Below, in pieces: positions 54,575 through 64,000 of a stretch of 64,000 nt of DNA. Positions within the stretch are counted from its first letter, which is position 1; each line of letters opens with the position of its first letter. The position numbers and the translations under genes were made by a program. Source of the stretch: Pseudomonas mangrovi (GTDB lineage Bacteria > Pseudomonadota > Gammaproteobacteria > Pseudomonadales > Pseudomonadaceae); NCBI RefSeq assembly GCF_003052585.1, contig NZ_QASN01000020.1, positions 558,001 through 622,000 of the forward strand. Direction: 5' to 3'. The notes beneath the pieces were generated by a model. That model ran no database searches, was not told the origin of the DNA, and was given only the letters and a program-made list of their open reading frames with translations.

Positions 54575-57500
54575 AGTGGTTGCGCAGGGTGCTGCTGGCA
54601 CTGGTACTGACACTGCTGCTGATCGTCCTGGCGCTGGCGCTGCTGCTGGGCAGCAATGGCGGCAGCCGCTGGCTGCTGGAGCGCGTGCCGGGATTGCAGG
54701 TCGAGCAGTTCGAAGGTCGCCTGGGCGGCGCCTGGCAGGCCAACAGGCTCGGCTGGACATCCGGCGGTACGCGGGTTGGGGTTGAGCAGATCGACGTCAG
54801 CTGGCGACCCTCCTGCCTGTGGCGTCGCACGCTGTGCGTCGATCTGCTGCAGGTCGGCCGCATCGATGTCCAGCTCGCCGAGAGCGAACAGGCTGCCAAC
54901 GAACCTTTCAGCGGCCTGCCGGACTTGCGTCTGCCGCTGAAACTGCAGCTGGGCCGGATCGACATCGGCGCCATCGAGGTGCAGGGCCAGGTGCTCGGCG
55001 ACATCCAGTTGCAGGCGCGCAGCGTCGGCTCGCGGCTGCAGATCGAGCAGTTGGCCTTCGTCTTCGACGAGATCAGCGTGCAATTGCAGGGCAGCATCGA
55101 TACCCAGGGACAATGGCCGCTGGCGCTGCAGACGCAGGTCAGCCTGCCGCCCCAGCAGGGCCGTGACTGGCAGCTGGCCGCCAGTGCCGAGGGCGAACTC
55201 GCCGGCCAGCTGGACCTGCAGGTCGAGAGCAGCGGCTACCTGGACGCCACGCTGGCCGGCTGGCTGAAGCCGCTGGAGGCGGAGCTGCCCGCCGAGCTGA
55301 GGCTGAACGCGGCCTCCTTCCTGGCCAGCGCCGAGCTGCCGCCAGGCCTGACTCTGCAGCAACTGCAGCTGTCGGCTACCGGTGATCTGCAGCAAGGTTA
55401 CCGACTGCGCGGACGCGCGGTACTGCCGGCCCAGGGCGAGCCGGTCGACCTGTCGCTGCTGGGCCTGCTGCGCAGCGACGGACTGCAGCTGGAACGGTTG
55501 CGGCTGGATGCCGGCAGCGATCGCTATCTGCAGGCGCAGGCCGATATCAACTGGCAGACCAGCCTGCGCGCGGCACTGCGTCTACAGCTGGAAGACTTTC
55601 CCTGGCAGACGCTCTATCCACTCGAGCTGCCGGTGCGCCTGCAGAGTCTGCAAGCGCAGCTGGATTATGCCGACGAGGCCTATCAGGGCAGCCTGGATTC
55701 TCGCCTCGACGGCCCGGCCGGTGCCTTCAGCCTGAGCTCGTCGGTGAGCGGCGACATGCGCCAGCTGCACTTGTCCGATCTGCTGCTGGAGGCCGGCGCC
55801 GGCCGCATCGACGGCCGTGCCGAACTGCAGTTCGCCGAGCGTCTGGCATGGACAGCGGAGCTGGCCGCGAGCGATTTCGATCCGGCGTTCTGGCTCGCCG
55901 AACTACCTGGCCAGTTGGCCGGGCCGTTGCGCAGCAGCGGCAGCGAGCAGGCGGACGGCCTGCACTGGCAGGTGAGCGCTGACCTGCAGGGACGCCTGCG
56001 CGAACAACCCGCCCGCCTGCAGGCCGAGGCGGCCGGGCAGGGCCAGCAGCTGCAGATCCCGCAACTGGCGCTGCGCCTGGGCGACAACAGGATCACCGGC
56101 AGCCTGCAGTCCGCGCCGACGCTGGAGGGCGATTTCGATCTGCAACTGGCGCGCCTGGACCAGCTCTGGCCCGGCCTGGCCGGCGCGCTGCAGGCACGTC
56201 TGGATCTCGCCGGCCGCCTCGAAGCGCCCACCGCGCGGCTGGTCGCCGATGGCCAGAAGGTGCGTTGGCAGGACACGCGCATCGGCCTGTTGAATCTGCA
56301 GGCACAGCTGGATGGCGAGCAGCAGGCGCGCCTGGCCCTGACTGCCGAAGCGCTGCGGCAGGGCGACAGCGAGCTGGGCAACCTGACGTTGAACGGGCAG
56401 GGTGGCTCGGCCCGGCACGTCCTGCGCCTGTCGCTGGACGGCCCGCTGCTGGACGCCGGGCTGGCGCTCGACGGCAGCTGGCGTGACGGCGCCTGGCGCG
56501 GCCGCGTACAGAAGGCCGGGCTGCAGGTGGAACAGATGGACTGGCAGCTGCAGCAGGCCACGGCCCTGCAGCGTTTTGCCGATGGACGAATCGAGCTGGC
56601 GGCGCACTGCTGGGCCCTGCAGCAGAGTTCCTCGACTCTCTGCGCCGGGCCACAGCGCCTGGCCCCGGTGGCGGACATCGACTACCGGCTGCGCGACTTT
56701 CCGCTGACTGCGCTGCATCCCTGGCTGGGCCAGGACCTTGAGTGGCAGGGCGAGCTGGATGCCGAGCTGCGCCTGCAACTCCCGGACGCGGGCCCGCGGG
56801 GATCGCTGCGCGTGGATGCCGGCAACGGCGTACTGCGCAGCCGCGATGGCCAGGAGTGGCTTGAGCTCGCCTACCAGCGCCTCAGCCTGGAAAGCAGCCT
56901 GGCGCCGCAGAAAATCGATACGCGGCTGCAGTTCTACGGTGCCGAGCTGGGCGAGCTGGACCTGCAGGTCGGCTTCGATCCGCGTACCGCCGAGCGACCC
57001 CTGCAGGGCGAGTTTCGCCTGGTCGATATGCAACTGGGCATCGCCCGTCCGTTCCTGCCAATGCTCGATCGCCTAGAAGGGCGCCTGGATGGCAGCGGCC
57101 GCATCGGCGGTGTGCTGCTTTCACCGCATGTCGTCGGCAACCTGCGCCTGCGCGACGCTGCCTTGGCCGGGGAGGGCCTGCCGCTGGATGCCGAGCAGCT
57201 GCAACTGGACGCACGCATCAACGGTGAGCATCTGGAGCTCGATGGCAGCTGGCGCAGCGGCGAACAGGGTCGCGGCCAGTTGCAGGGGCACTTCAATTGG
57301 GCGCAGACCCCCGAACTGGATCTGCGCCTGAGCGGCAGCCGGCTGCCGATACTGGTCGAGCCCTACGCACAGCTGGAGGCCGAGCCGGACCTGCGCCTGC
57401 AACTGGCTGGTGAGCGCTTGTCGCTCAGCGGCAGCGTCGCAGTGCCGCGGGGCAGCATCGTGATCAACGAGCTGCCGCCCGACAGCGTCAGGGTTTCCGC

Positions 57501-58236
57501 GGACGCGCGGCTGGTTGGGGAAGAGCAGCAGCAGGGCAGCGAGATGGACATCGCGATGGATGTGCGTGTCGACGTCGGCAGCGAACGGCTGACCTTCGAA
57601 GGCTTCGGTCTGAGTGCCGAACTGGCGGGGCAGCTGCGCATCGGTGACAACCTCGACACCCGCGGCGAGCTAAGGCTGAGCAAGGGCCGCTACCGCGCCT
57701 ACGGGCAGCGGTTGACGATCCGTCGCGCGCGCCTGTTCTTCGCCGGGCCCATCGAGCGACCCTATCTGGACATCGAAGCGGTGCGCAGGGTTGACGAGGT
57801 CACCGCCGGCATCCGTCTCAGCGGCCCGGCCGACCAACCGCAGAGCGAGATCTTCTCCGAGCCGGCGATGGCCCAGGAGCAGGCGCTGTCCTATCTGGTA
57901 CTGGGCCGGCCGATGGGCAGCAGCGGCGAAGACAGCAACATGCTCGGCCAGGCCGCGCTGGCCCTGGGGCTGGCCGGCAGTGCCAAACTCACCGGTGGTG
58001 TGGCCCGGCTGCTGGGCATCAGCGATTTCGAACTGGATACCCAGGGCAGCGGTCTGACCACCAGCGTGGTCGCCAGCGGCCGCATCTCCGAACGTCTGAG
58101 CCTGCGTTACGGCGTGGGCGTGTTCGAACCGGCAACCACTCTGGCGCTGCGTTATGAACTGACCCGCAGGCTCTATCTCGAAGCGGCCAGCGGGCTGGCC
58201 AGTTCGCTGGACCTGTTCTATCGTCGGGACTTCTGA
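54571..58236 (+). CDS. tamB: Translocation and assembly module protein TamB
   Basis: A 1221-residue AsmA-like protein with a GTG start overlapping the tamA stop. An N-terminal membrane anchor (LLALVLTLLLIVLALALLLG) leads into a very long beta-rich region made of repeated Leu/Gln/Asp strands that should form a lipid-carrying groove across the periplasm. The C-terminal DUF490 domain has GELRLSKGRYRAYGQRLTI, RLFFAGPIERPYLDIEAVR and a final EAASGLASSLDLFYRRDF. It works with TamA. Length fits the family. Confidence 0.95.
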   Translation: MKWLRRVLLALVLTLLLIVLALALLLGSNGGSRWLLERVPGLQVEQFEGRLGGAWQANRLGWTSGGTRVGVEQIDVSWRPSCLWRRTLCVDLLQVGRIDVQLAESEQAANEPFSGLPDLRLPLKLQLGRIDIGAIEVQGQVLGDIQLQARSVGSRLQIEQLAFVFDEISVQLQGSIDTQGQWPLALQTQVSLPPQQGRDWQLAASAEGELAGQLDLQVESSGYLDATLAGWLKPLEAELPAELRLNAASFLASAELPPGLTLQQLQLSATGDLQQGYRLRGRAVLPAQGEPVDLSLLGLLRSDGLQLERLRLDAGSDRYLQAQADINWQTSLRAALRLQLEDFPWQTLYPLELPVRLQSLQAQLDYADEAYQGSLDSRLDGPAGAFSLSSSVSGDMRQLHLSDLLLEAGAGRIDGRAELQFAERLAWTAELAASDFDPAFWLAELPGQLAGPLRSSGSEQADGLHWQVSADLQGRLREQPARLQAEAAGQGQQLQIPQLALRLGDNRITGSLQSAPTLEGDFDLQLARLDQLWPGLAGALQARLDLAGRLEAPTARLVADGQKVRWQDTRIGLLNLQAQLDGEQQARLALTAEALRQGDSELGNLTLNGQGGSARHVLRLSLDGPLLDAGLALDGSWRDGAWRGRVQKAGLQVEQMDWQLQQATALQRFADGRIELAAHCWALQQSSSTLCAGPQRLAPVADIDYRLRDFPLTALHPWLGQDLEWQGELDAELRLQLPDAGPRGSLRVDAGNGVLRSRDGQEWLELAYQRLSLESSLAPQKIDTRLQFYGAELGELDLQVGFDPRTAERPLQGEFRLVDMQLGIARPFLPMLDRLEGRLDGSGRIGGVLLSPHVVGNLRLRDAALAGEGLPLDAEQLQLDARINGEHLELDGSWRSGEQGRGQLQGHFNWAQTPELDLRLSGSRLPILVEPYAQLEAEPDLRLQLAGERLSLSGSVAVPRGSIVINELPPDSVRVSADARLVGEEQQQGSEMDIAMDVRVDVGSERLTFEGFGLSAELAGQLRIGDNLDTRGELRLSKGRYRAYGQRLTIRRARLFFAGPIERPYLDIEAVRRVDEVTAGIRLSGPADQPQSEIFSEPAMAQEQALSYLVLGRPMGSSGEDSNMLGQAALALGLAGSAKLTGGVARLLGISDFELDTQGSGLTTSVVASGRISERLSLRYGVGVFEPATTLALRYELTRRLYLEAASGLASSLDLFYRRDF

Positions 58237-58445
58237 TGAACCTGGGGGCATCCGCTGACCTTGCGGGCAGGCGCCTCGACCGCTCGCAAGGTGCGACTCC
58301 TCCGCCGTGTTCGCAGAACCCTACCGCCGGCTACACGACAGCGCAGGCGATTCTTGCGATAAAGACACCGATGACGTTTGGCTTCACCAATCTGCCGATA
58401 CCCGCGCCACGACCGGCGTGAAAACAACAGAACAAGGAGTGCGGC
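58237..58445. other. Intergenic region before the alanine symporter
   Basis: A 209-bp gap with no gene that I can support. No strong terminator for tamB is visible. A good AAGGAG ribosome site stands just before the symporter ATG. Confidence 0.4.
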
Positions 58446-59798
58446 ATGGAACGACTCACCGAATGGCTCAAGTACATCGACAACGAGTTCATCTGGGGCC
58501 CGCCAATGCTGCTGCTGATCCTCGGCACCGGCCTGGTGTTGATGGTCATGCTGCGCTTCATGCCGCTGCTGCGCATTCCCTACGGCTTCCGCATGCTCTG
58601 GCAGGGCCGGCGGCGCGACGACAACCTGCCCGGCGAGATCAGCCCGTTCCAGGCACTGATGACCAGCCTGGCTGCCACTGTCGGTACCGGCAACATCGCC
58701 GGGGTCGCCACGGCGATCTTCATGGGCGGGCCGGGGGCCCTGTTCTGGATGTGGTGCACCGCGCTGGTCGGTATGGCGACCAAGTACTGCGAAGTGGTGC
58801 TGGCAGTTCACTACCGCGAGAAGGACGCGCGCGGCGAGCATGTCGGCGGCCCGATGTATGCGATCAAGAACGGCCTGGGGCGCAAGTGGGCCTGGCTGGG
58901 CGGCCTGTTCGCGGTGTTCGGCGGGCTGGCAGGCTTCGGCATCGGCAACATGGTCCAGGTCAACAGCATGGCCGATGCCCTGCACGACAACTTCGGCATC
59001 CCCGATCTGGCCACCGGCCTGGTGGCGATGGTGCTGGTGGGCCTGGTGATCCTCGGCGGCGTACGCCGCATCGGCCTGGTTGCAGCCACCCTGGTGCCGT
59101 TCATGTGCCTGGCCTACCTGATCGCCGCCATGCTGGTGCTGGTGATCCACCTGGATGCGATTCCGGCGGCATTCGGCCTGATCTTCGAGCACGCCTTCAG
59201 CCCGGTTGCCGCCACCGGAGGCTTCGCCGGCGCCGCGGTGATGGCGGCGATTCGCTACGGTGTGGCGAGGGGGGTGTTCTCCAACGAAGCCGGTCTGGGT
59301 ACCGCCGGTATCGCCCAGGCGGCCGGCACCACCAACAGCCCGGTACGCTCCGGCCTGATCGGCATGCTCGGCACCTTCATCGACACCCTGATCGTCTGCA
59401 CCCTGACCGGCCTGGCGATCATCTGTACCGGTGCCTGGACCAGCGGCGCCAAAGGCGCCGTGCTGTCCGGCCTGGCCTTTGAAACCGCCATGCCGGGGAT
59501 CGGTGGTGCGCTCACCGCGCTGGCCCTGAGCATCTTCGCGTTCACCACGATTCTCGGCTGGAGCTACTACGGCGAGAAGTGCTGGATCTTCCTGGCTGGT
59601 GCGCGTTCGGTGCTGCCGTTCCGCATCGTCTGGGTACTGGCAGTGCCGTTCGGCGCAGTGGCAGGGCTGGATTTCGCCTGGCTGCTGGCCGACATGCTCA
59701 ACGGTCTGATGGCGATCCCCAACCTGATTGCGCTGCTGCTGCTCAGCCCGGTGGTGGTCAAGCTGACGCGCGAACACTTCAACGGCGCATCACGCTGA
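58446..59798 (+). CDS. Sodium:alanine symporter family protein (AGCS)
   Basis: A 450-residue amino acid:cation symporter of the AGCS family with about 11 membrane segments. Typical motifs are SLAATVGTGNIAGVATAIFMGGPGA (given by its ends SLAATVGTGNIAG and FMGGPGA), GVFSNEAGLGTAGIAQAA and FAFTTILGWSYYGEKC. It takes up alanine or glycine with sodium. The substrate is inferred from the family. Its place before tpx agrees with what I recall of PA2533-PA2532. Confidence 0.93.
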   Translation: MERLTEWLKYIDNEFIWGPPMLLLILGTGLVLMVMLRFMPLLRIPYGFRMLWQGRRRDDNLPGEISPFQALMTSLAATVGTGNIAGVATAIFMGGPGALFWMWCTALVGMATKYCEVVLAVHYREKDARGEHVGGPMYAIKNGLGRKWAWLGGLFAVFGGLAGFGIGNMVQVNSMADALHDNFGIPDLATGLVAMVLVGLVILGGVRRIGLVAATLVPFMCLAYLIAAMLVLVIHLDAIPAAFGLIFEHAFSPVAATGGFAGAAVMAAIRYGVARGVFSNEAGLGTAGIAQAAGTTNSPVRSGLIGMLGTFIDTLIVCTLTGLAIICTGAWTSGAKGAVLSGLAFETAMPGIGGALTALALSIFAFTTILGWSYYGEKCWIFLAGARSVLPFRIVWVLAVPFGAVAGLDFAWLLADMLNGLMAIPNLIALLLLSPVVVKLTREHFNGASR

Positions 59799-59870
59799 CG
59801 ATATCTTCCGCGCGGCCGGCAGCCTTGTCGGCCGCGCTTCCCGGCAACCTCAAGCAAAAGGAACAAGCAC

Positions 59871-60371
59871 ATGTCCCAAGTCACCCTCAAGGGCAATCCG
59901 GTGCAGGTCAGTGGCGAGCTGCCCAAGCCCGGCCAGCAGGCGCCGGCCTTCAGCCTGGTCGGTACCGATCTGGCCGACGTCACCCTGGCCAGCTTCGCCG
60001 GCTCGCGCAAGGTGCTGAACATCTTCCCCAGTGTGGATACCCCGACCTGCGCCACCTCGGTGCGCAAGTTCAACAGCGAGGCCGGCAACCTGGAGAACAC
60101 CAAGGTGCTGTGCATCTCCGCCGACCTGCCGTTCGCCCTGGCGCGCTTCTGCGGTGCCGAAGGCCTGGCCAACGTCAAGAGCCTGTCGACCCTGCGCGGC
60201 CGCGAGTTCCTCGAGAACTACGGCGTAGCCATCGCCAGCGGTCCGCTGGCCGGTGTCGCCGCCCGTGCGGTGGTGGTACTGGACGAAAACGACAAGGTGC
60301 TGCACAGCGAGCTGGTCAGCGAGATCGGCCAGGAGCCTGACTACCAGGCAGCGCTTGCCGCACTGAACTGA
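59871..60371 (+). CDS. tpx: Thiol peroxidase
   Basis: A 166-residue atypical 2-Cys peroxiredoxin. The peroxidatic Cys60 lies in [14 protein letters not shown] and the resolving Cys94 in [19 protein letters not shown] and [16 protein letters not shown] match the family. It reduces hydrogen and alkyl peroxides using thioredoxin. A hairpin with GGGGGCAG/CTGTCCCCC at 60379-60406 follows the gene but has no T-run. Confidence 0.95.
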   Translation: MSQVTLKGNPVQVSGELPKPGQQAPAFSLVGTDLADVTLASFAGSRKVLNIFPSVDTPTCATSVRKFNSEAGNLENTKVLCISADLPFALARFCGAEGLANVKSLSTLRGREFLENYGVAIASGPLAGVAARAVVVLDENDKVLHSELVSEIGQEPDYQAALAALN

Positions 60372-60378
60372 GTTGCAC

Positions 60379-60406
60379 GGGGGCAGGGCGCAATGTTCTG
60401 TCCCCC
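60379..60406 (+). terminator. Hairpin after tpx, weak terminator candidate
   Basis: GGGGGCAG and CTGTCCCCC form a stem with one mismatch around an 11-base loop. No T-tract follows, so intrinsic termination is uncertain. Confidence 0.35.
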
Positions 60407-60493
60407 GACCAAAGTAAAAGGCCGGTAAAGGGGCTTTGCAGGGCGGCTGAGACTACTTATCGTTCAGCCTCCTTTTCGCTCCGATTGGTCGTC

Positions 60494-61759
60494 ATGTCTT
60501 CTTCGCAACGCACTGACTCTCCCCGCCGCTTGCCGCGCTGGCTGAAAATCGTCCTGGTTGTACTGGCAGTGGTCGCCCTCGCCTGGTGGTTCTGGCCGGC
60601 TTCGTCGTCGCCCACGCCCGGCGCCGGCGCTCCGGGCGGAGCGGGGCGGGGCGGGCCCTTCGGCGGCTTCGGCATGCCGGTGCCGGTGCGCGTGGCAACC
60701 GTCGAGCGTGGGGATTTCCCGGTCGAGCTGAAGGCACTGGGCACGGTCAGCGCAGCACGCACGGTCAACGTGCGCAGCCGGGTCGGCGGCGAATTGGTCA
60801 AGGTATTGTTCGAGGAAGGGCAGAAGGTCGAGGCGGGCGAGCTGCTGGCGGTGATCGATCCGCGCCCGTACCAGGCAGCGTTGCAACAGGCCGAAGGCGC
60901 GTTGCTGCAGAACCAGGCGCTACTGAAGAACGCCGAGATCGACCTGGCGCGCTACCAGGGGCTCTACGCCGACGACTCCATCGCCAAGCAGACCCTGGAT
61001 ACCCAGGAGGCGCTGGTGGCGCAGTATCGCGGCAATCTCAAGGTCAGCCAGGCCCAGGTGGCCAGCGCCAAGCTGGACCTCGCCTACAGCGAGATACGCG
61101 CCCCGATTTCCGGCAGGTTGGGCTTGAGGGGCTATGACCTGGGCAATCTGGTCGGCGCCAATGATGCCGAGCCGCTGGTGGTGATCAACCAGACCCAGCC
61201 CATCGATGTGTCCTTCACGCTGCCGGAAAGCGCGCTGCCGGACCTGCTGGGGCGCGTGCGCGACGGCGCGGAGCTGACGGCGGAGGTCTGGGACCGCGGC
61301 GAACGTCTGCAATTGGCCAGCGGCACCCTGCGCAGCCTGGACAACCAGATCGACACCAGCACCGGCACCCTGCGCCTGAAGGCGCGCTTCGCCAACGAAG
61401 ACGAGATGCTGTTTCCCAACCAGTTCGTCAACCTGCGTCTGCGCCTGATGACCCGCGAGCAGGTGCTGCTGATCCCCTCGGCGGCGCTGCAGTACGGTTC
61501 GAACGGCACCTTCGTCTATGTGATCGATGCCGAGGACAAGGTGCAGGTGCGTCCGGTCAAGGCCGGCCCCGGCAACAGCGGCACCACCCTGATCGAAGAA
61601 GGGGTTCAGGTGGGTGAACGGCTGGTTCTGGAAGGCACCGACCGCCTGCGCGACGGCAGCAAGGTGGAAATCATCCAGGCGCAGGACGATGACACCCCGC
61701 CGCCGGGGCGCCCATCCGAAGACGAGGCTGGCGAACGGCCGCTGCGGAAAGACGCATGA
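60494..61759 (+). CDS. muxA: RND efflux pump membrane fusion protein (MuxA/MdtA-like)
   Basis: A 421-residue periplasmic adaptor. An N-terminal membrane anchor ([19 protein letters not shown]) and a Gly/Pro-rich linker precede the lipoyl half [21 protein letters not shown]. The alpha-hairpin (about 115-175), [22 protein letters not shown] and beta-barrel with [12 protein letters not shown] follow, with an acidic tail at the end. It fits MdtA/MuxA. The gene overlaps the RND transporter by 4 bp, as in muxABC-opmB operons. The ATG at 60494 is preferred; upstream Met at 60485 is possible. Confidence 0.9.
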   Translation: MSSSQRTDSPRRLPRWLKIVLVVLAVVALAWWFWPASSSPTPGAGAPGGAGRGGPFGGFGMPVPVRVATVERGDFPVELKALGTVSAARTVNVRSRVGGELVKVLFEEGQKVEAGELLAVIDPRPYQAALQQAEGALLQNQALLKNAEIDLARYQGLYADDSIAKQTLDTQEALVAQYRGNLKVSQAQVASAKLDLAYSEIRAPISGRLGLRGYDLGNLVGANDAEPLVVINQTQPIDVSFTLPESALPDLLGRVRDGAELTAEVWDRGERLQLASGTLRSLDNQIDTSTGTLRLKARFANEDEMLFPNQFVNLRLRLMTREQVLLIPSAALQYGSNGTFVYVIDAEDKVQVRPVKAGPGNSGTTLIEEGVQVGERLVLEGTDRLRDGSKVEIIQAQDDDTPPPGRPSEDEAGERPLRKDA

Positions 61760-64000
61760 ACGCGTCACGCATCTTCATCCTGCGGCCGGTCGCCACCACG
61801 CTGCTGATGGTGGCGATCTTCATCTGCGGGCTGATTGCCTATCGCTTGTTGCCGGTGTCGGCACTGCCCGAGGTGGACTACCCGACCATCCGCGTGCTGA
61901 CGCTCTATCCCGGCGCCAGCCCGGAGGTGATGACCAGTGCGGTGACCGCGCCGCTGGAGCGCCAGTTCGGCCAGATGCCGGGCCTTGCACAGATGTCCTC
62001 GACCAGCTCCGGCGGCGCCTCGGTGATCACCCTGCGCTTCACCCTGGAGATGGATCTGGACGTTGCCGAGCAGGAGGTCCAGGCGGCGATCAATGCGGCC
62101 AGCAACCTGCTGCCGAACGATCTGCCGGCGCCGCCGGTGTACAACAAGGTCAATCCTGCCGACACCCCGGTGATGACGCTGGCGATCAGCTCGGCGACCA
62201 TGCCGCTGCCGGAAATCAACGATCTGGTCGACACTCGCATGGCGCAGAAACTGGCGCAGATCAGCGGCGTCGGGCTGGTCACCCTGGCCGGCGGGCAGCG
62301 CCCGGCGGTGCGCATTCAGGTCAATCCCGAGGCACTCGCGGCCCACGGTCTGAGCATGGCCCAGGTGCGTTCGCTGATCACCAGCTCCAACATCAACCAG
62401 CCCAAGGGCAACTTCGACGGCCCGACCCGCGTCTCGCAACTCGACGCCAACGACCAGCTCAAGACCCCGCAGGAATACCGTGACCTGATCCTGGCCTACA
62501 ACGAAGGCTCGGTGCTGCGCCTGGGCGATCTCGCCACCATCCAGGACGGCGCCGAGAACGAACGCCTGGCGGCCTGGGCCAACCGCCAGGCGGCGGTGCT
62601 GGTGAACATCCAGCGCCAACCCGGCGCCAACGTCATCGAGGTGGTCGACCGGGTGCAGCAACTGCTGCCGCAGATCAGCGCGACCCTGCCGGCGAACCTC
62701 GAGGTCACGGTGCTTACCGACCGTACCCAGACCATTCGCGCCGCGGTCACGGATGTGCAGCACGAGCTGCTGCTGGCGGTGATCCTGGTGGTGCTGGTGA
62801 CCTTCCTGTTCCTGCGCAAGCTGTCGGCCACGGTGATTCCCTCGATCGTGGTGCCGCTCTCCCTGATCGGCACCTTCGCGGTCATGTACCTGGCCGGCTT
62901 CACCATCAACAACCTGACCCTGATGGCACTGACCATCGCCACCGGCTTCGTGGTCGACGACGCCATCGTCATGCTGGAGAACATCGCTCGCCATCTGGAG
63001 GAGGGCGAGACGCCGCTCAACGCTGCGCTCAAGGGCGCCCAGCAGATCGGTTTCACGCTGATCTCGCTGACCTTCTCGCTGATCGCGGTGCTGATCCCGC
63101 TGCTGTTTATGGCCGACGTGGTCGGCCGGCTGTTCCGCGAGTTCGCCGTGACGCTGGCGGTGGCCATCCTGATCTCGCTGGTGATCTCGCTGACCCTGAC
63201 ACCGATGATGTGCGCACGCCTGCTCAGGCACGAACCGGAGAAGCAGCAGGGGCGCTTCTACCGTGCCAGCGGCGCCTTCATCGACCGGATGATCAGCCAC
63301 TATGGGATCGGGCTGACCTGGGTGCTCAAGCATCAGGCACTGACCCTGCTGGTCGCGCTCGGCACGCTGCTGCTCACGGTGCTGCTGTACCTGGCAGTGC
63401 CCAAGGGCTTCTTCCCGGTACAGGACACCGGGGTGATCCAGGGCATTTCCGAGGCGCCGCAGTCGATCTCGTTCCGCGCCATGGCCGAGCGCCAGCAGCG
63501 CCTGGCCGAGGTCATCCTGCAGGACCCGGCGGTGGTCAGCCTGTCGTCCTATATCGGCGTCGACGGTGACAATCCGACGCTCAACAGCGGCCGCCTGCTG
63601 ATCAACCTCAAGCCGCATGCCGAGCGCGACGTCACCGCCAGCCAGGTGATCGAGCGGCTGCGTCCGGCGCTGGCTCGGGTGCCGGGGATCGAGCTCTATC
63701 TGCAACCGGTGCAGGACCTGTCGATCGAGGACCGGGTCAGCCGCACCCAGTTCCAGTTCAGCCTGGAGTCGCCGGACAGCGCGCTGCTGGAAGAGTGGAC
63801 GCCGCGCCTGGTCGAGGCGCTGCGCGCGCAGCCGGAGCTGGCGGATGTCGCCAGCGACCTGCAGAACCGTGGCCTGCAGGTGTTCCTCGACATCGACCGC
63901 GACGCCGCCAGTCGCCTCGGCGTCAGCGTTGCGGCCATCGACGATGCGCTCTACGACGCCTTCGGCCAGCGGCAGATCTCGACCATCTACACCCAGTCCA
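61756..64000 (+). CDS. muxB: RND multidrug efflux transporter (MuxB/MdtB-like), C-terminus cut by window
   Basis: The first 748 or so residues of an HAE-1 RND transporter. TM1 ([20 protein letters not shown]) is followed by the porter region with [21 protein letters not shown]2-TM6 include the proton-relay aspartates in [21 protein letters not shown] and the [18 protein letters not shown] segment. The second large periplasmic loop is under way at the window end. The close MdtB-like spacing and the muxA overlap suggest MuxB. A partner MuxC and the outer-membrane channel should lie beyond 64000. Confidence 0.92.
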   Translation, partial: MNASRIFILRPVATTLLMVAIFICGLIAYRLLPVSALPEVDYPTIRVLTLYPGASPEVMTSAVTAPLERQFGQMPGLAQMSSTSSGGASVITLRFTLEMDLDVAEQEVQAAINAASNLLPNDLPAPPVYNKVNPADTPVMTLAISSATMPLPEINDLVDTRMAQKLAQISGVGLVTLAGGQRPAVRIQVNPEALAAHGLSMAQVRSLITSSNINQPKGNFDGPTRVSQLDANDQLKTPQEYRDLILAYNEGSVLRLGDLATIQDGAENERLAAWANRQAAVLVNIQRQPGANVIEVVDRVQQLLPQISATLPANLEVTVLTDRTQTIRAAVTDVQHELLLAVILVVLVTFLFLRKLSATVIPSIVVPLSLIGTFAVMYLAGFTINNLTLMALTIATGFVVDDAIVMLENIARHLEEGETPLNAALKGAQQIGFTLISLTFSLIAVLIPLLFMADVVGRLFREFAVTLAVAILISLVISLTLTPMMCARLLRHEPEKQQGRFYRASGAFIDRMISHYGIGLTWVLKHQALTLLVALGTLLLTVLLYLAVPKGFFPVQDTGVIQGISEAPQSISFRAMAERQQRLAEVILQDPAVVSLSSYIGVDGDNPTLNSGRLLINLKPHAERDVTASQVIERLRPALARVPGIELYLQPVQDLSIEDRVSRTQFQFSLESPDSALLEEWTPRLVEALRAQPELADVASDLQNRGLQVFLDIDRDAASRLGVSVAAIDDALYDAFGQRQISTIYTQS

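Overview
The window is a GC-rich (about two-thirds G+C by eye), gene-dense chromosomal segment from a gamma-proteobacterium of the Pseudomonas group. The call rests on gene content and order: a MarR regulator divergent from an N-acetylglutaminylglutamine amidotransferase, the leucine/isovalerate operon liuRABCDE, the order xthA - GNAT - tamA - tamB - alanine symporter - tpx - muxA - muxB, and many short palindromic repeats with a GTAG foot. The species cannot be fixed from the sequence. No rRNA, tRNA, CRISPR array, prophage or complete insertion sequence was seen.

Layout. 1-9.3 kb: truncated NAGGN amidotransferase, MarR regulator, a DevBCA/MacAB-like ABC exporter, a ZIP metal transporter, a MotA/MotB-like stator pair with a third membrane protein, a second RlmN-type radical SAM enzyme and a DUF1883 protein. 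9.4-19.4 kb: a DUF4124 protein, then a minus-strand operon (CBS protein, DUF72, YbhP-like phosphodiesterase, ClsB-like cardiolipin synthase, YbhN-like membrane protein) divergent from a plus-strand group with a PLDc_N mini-protein, Ku and LigD (bacterial NHEJ). 19.5-30.9 kb: dGTPase, YebC-family protein, an exported repeat-like protein with a DUF1176 partner, a chemoreceptor, a hydrolase and a DEAD-box helicase.

31.0-32.3 kb is a 1.3-kb non-coding block. Two diverged copies of one hairpin-bearing sequence lie in inverted orientation, bracketed by matching REP-type repeats. 32.3-43.7 kb: a zinc-free enoyl reductase, two small proteins, then acetoacetyl-CoA synthetase and liuEDCBA-liuR, all on the minus strand. 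This group takes isovaleryl-CoA to acetyl-CoA and acetoacetyl-CoA under a MerR-type regulator whose promoter and palindromic operator are visible. REP repeats sit inside the transcription unit. 44-46.6 kb: a LysR regulator divergent from an acyl-CoA dehydrogenase that ends in a clear terminator.

46.7-47.3 kb holds a lower-GC DinB-family gene between integron-like recombination sites: an apparently stranded gene cassette. 47.7-64 kb: TerC, a PstS-OmpA fusion with a Pho-box-like site, exonuclease III, GNAT, a near-identical pair of 80-bp REP units, the TamA/TamB outer-membrane assembly pair, AGCS symporter, thiol peroxidase and the start of the MuxABC-type RND pump, cut by the window end.
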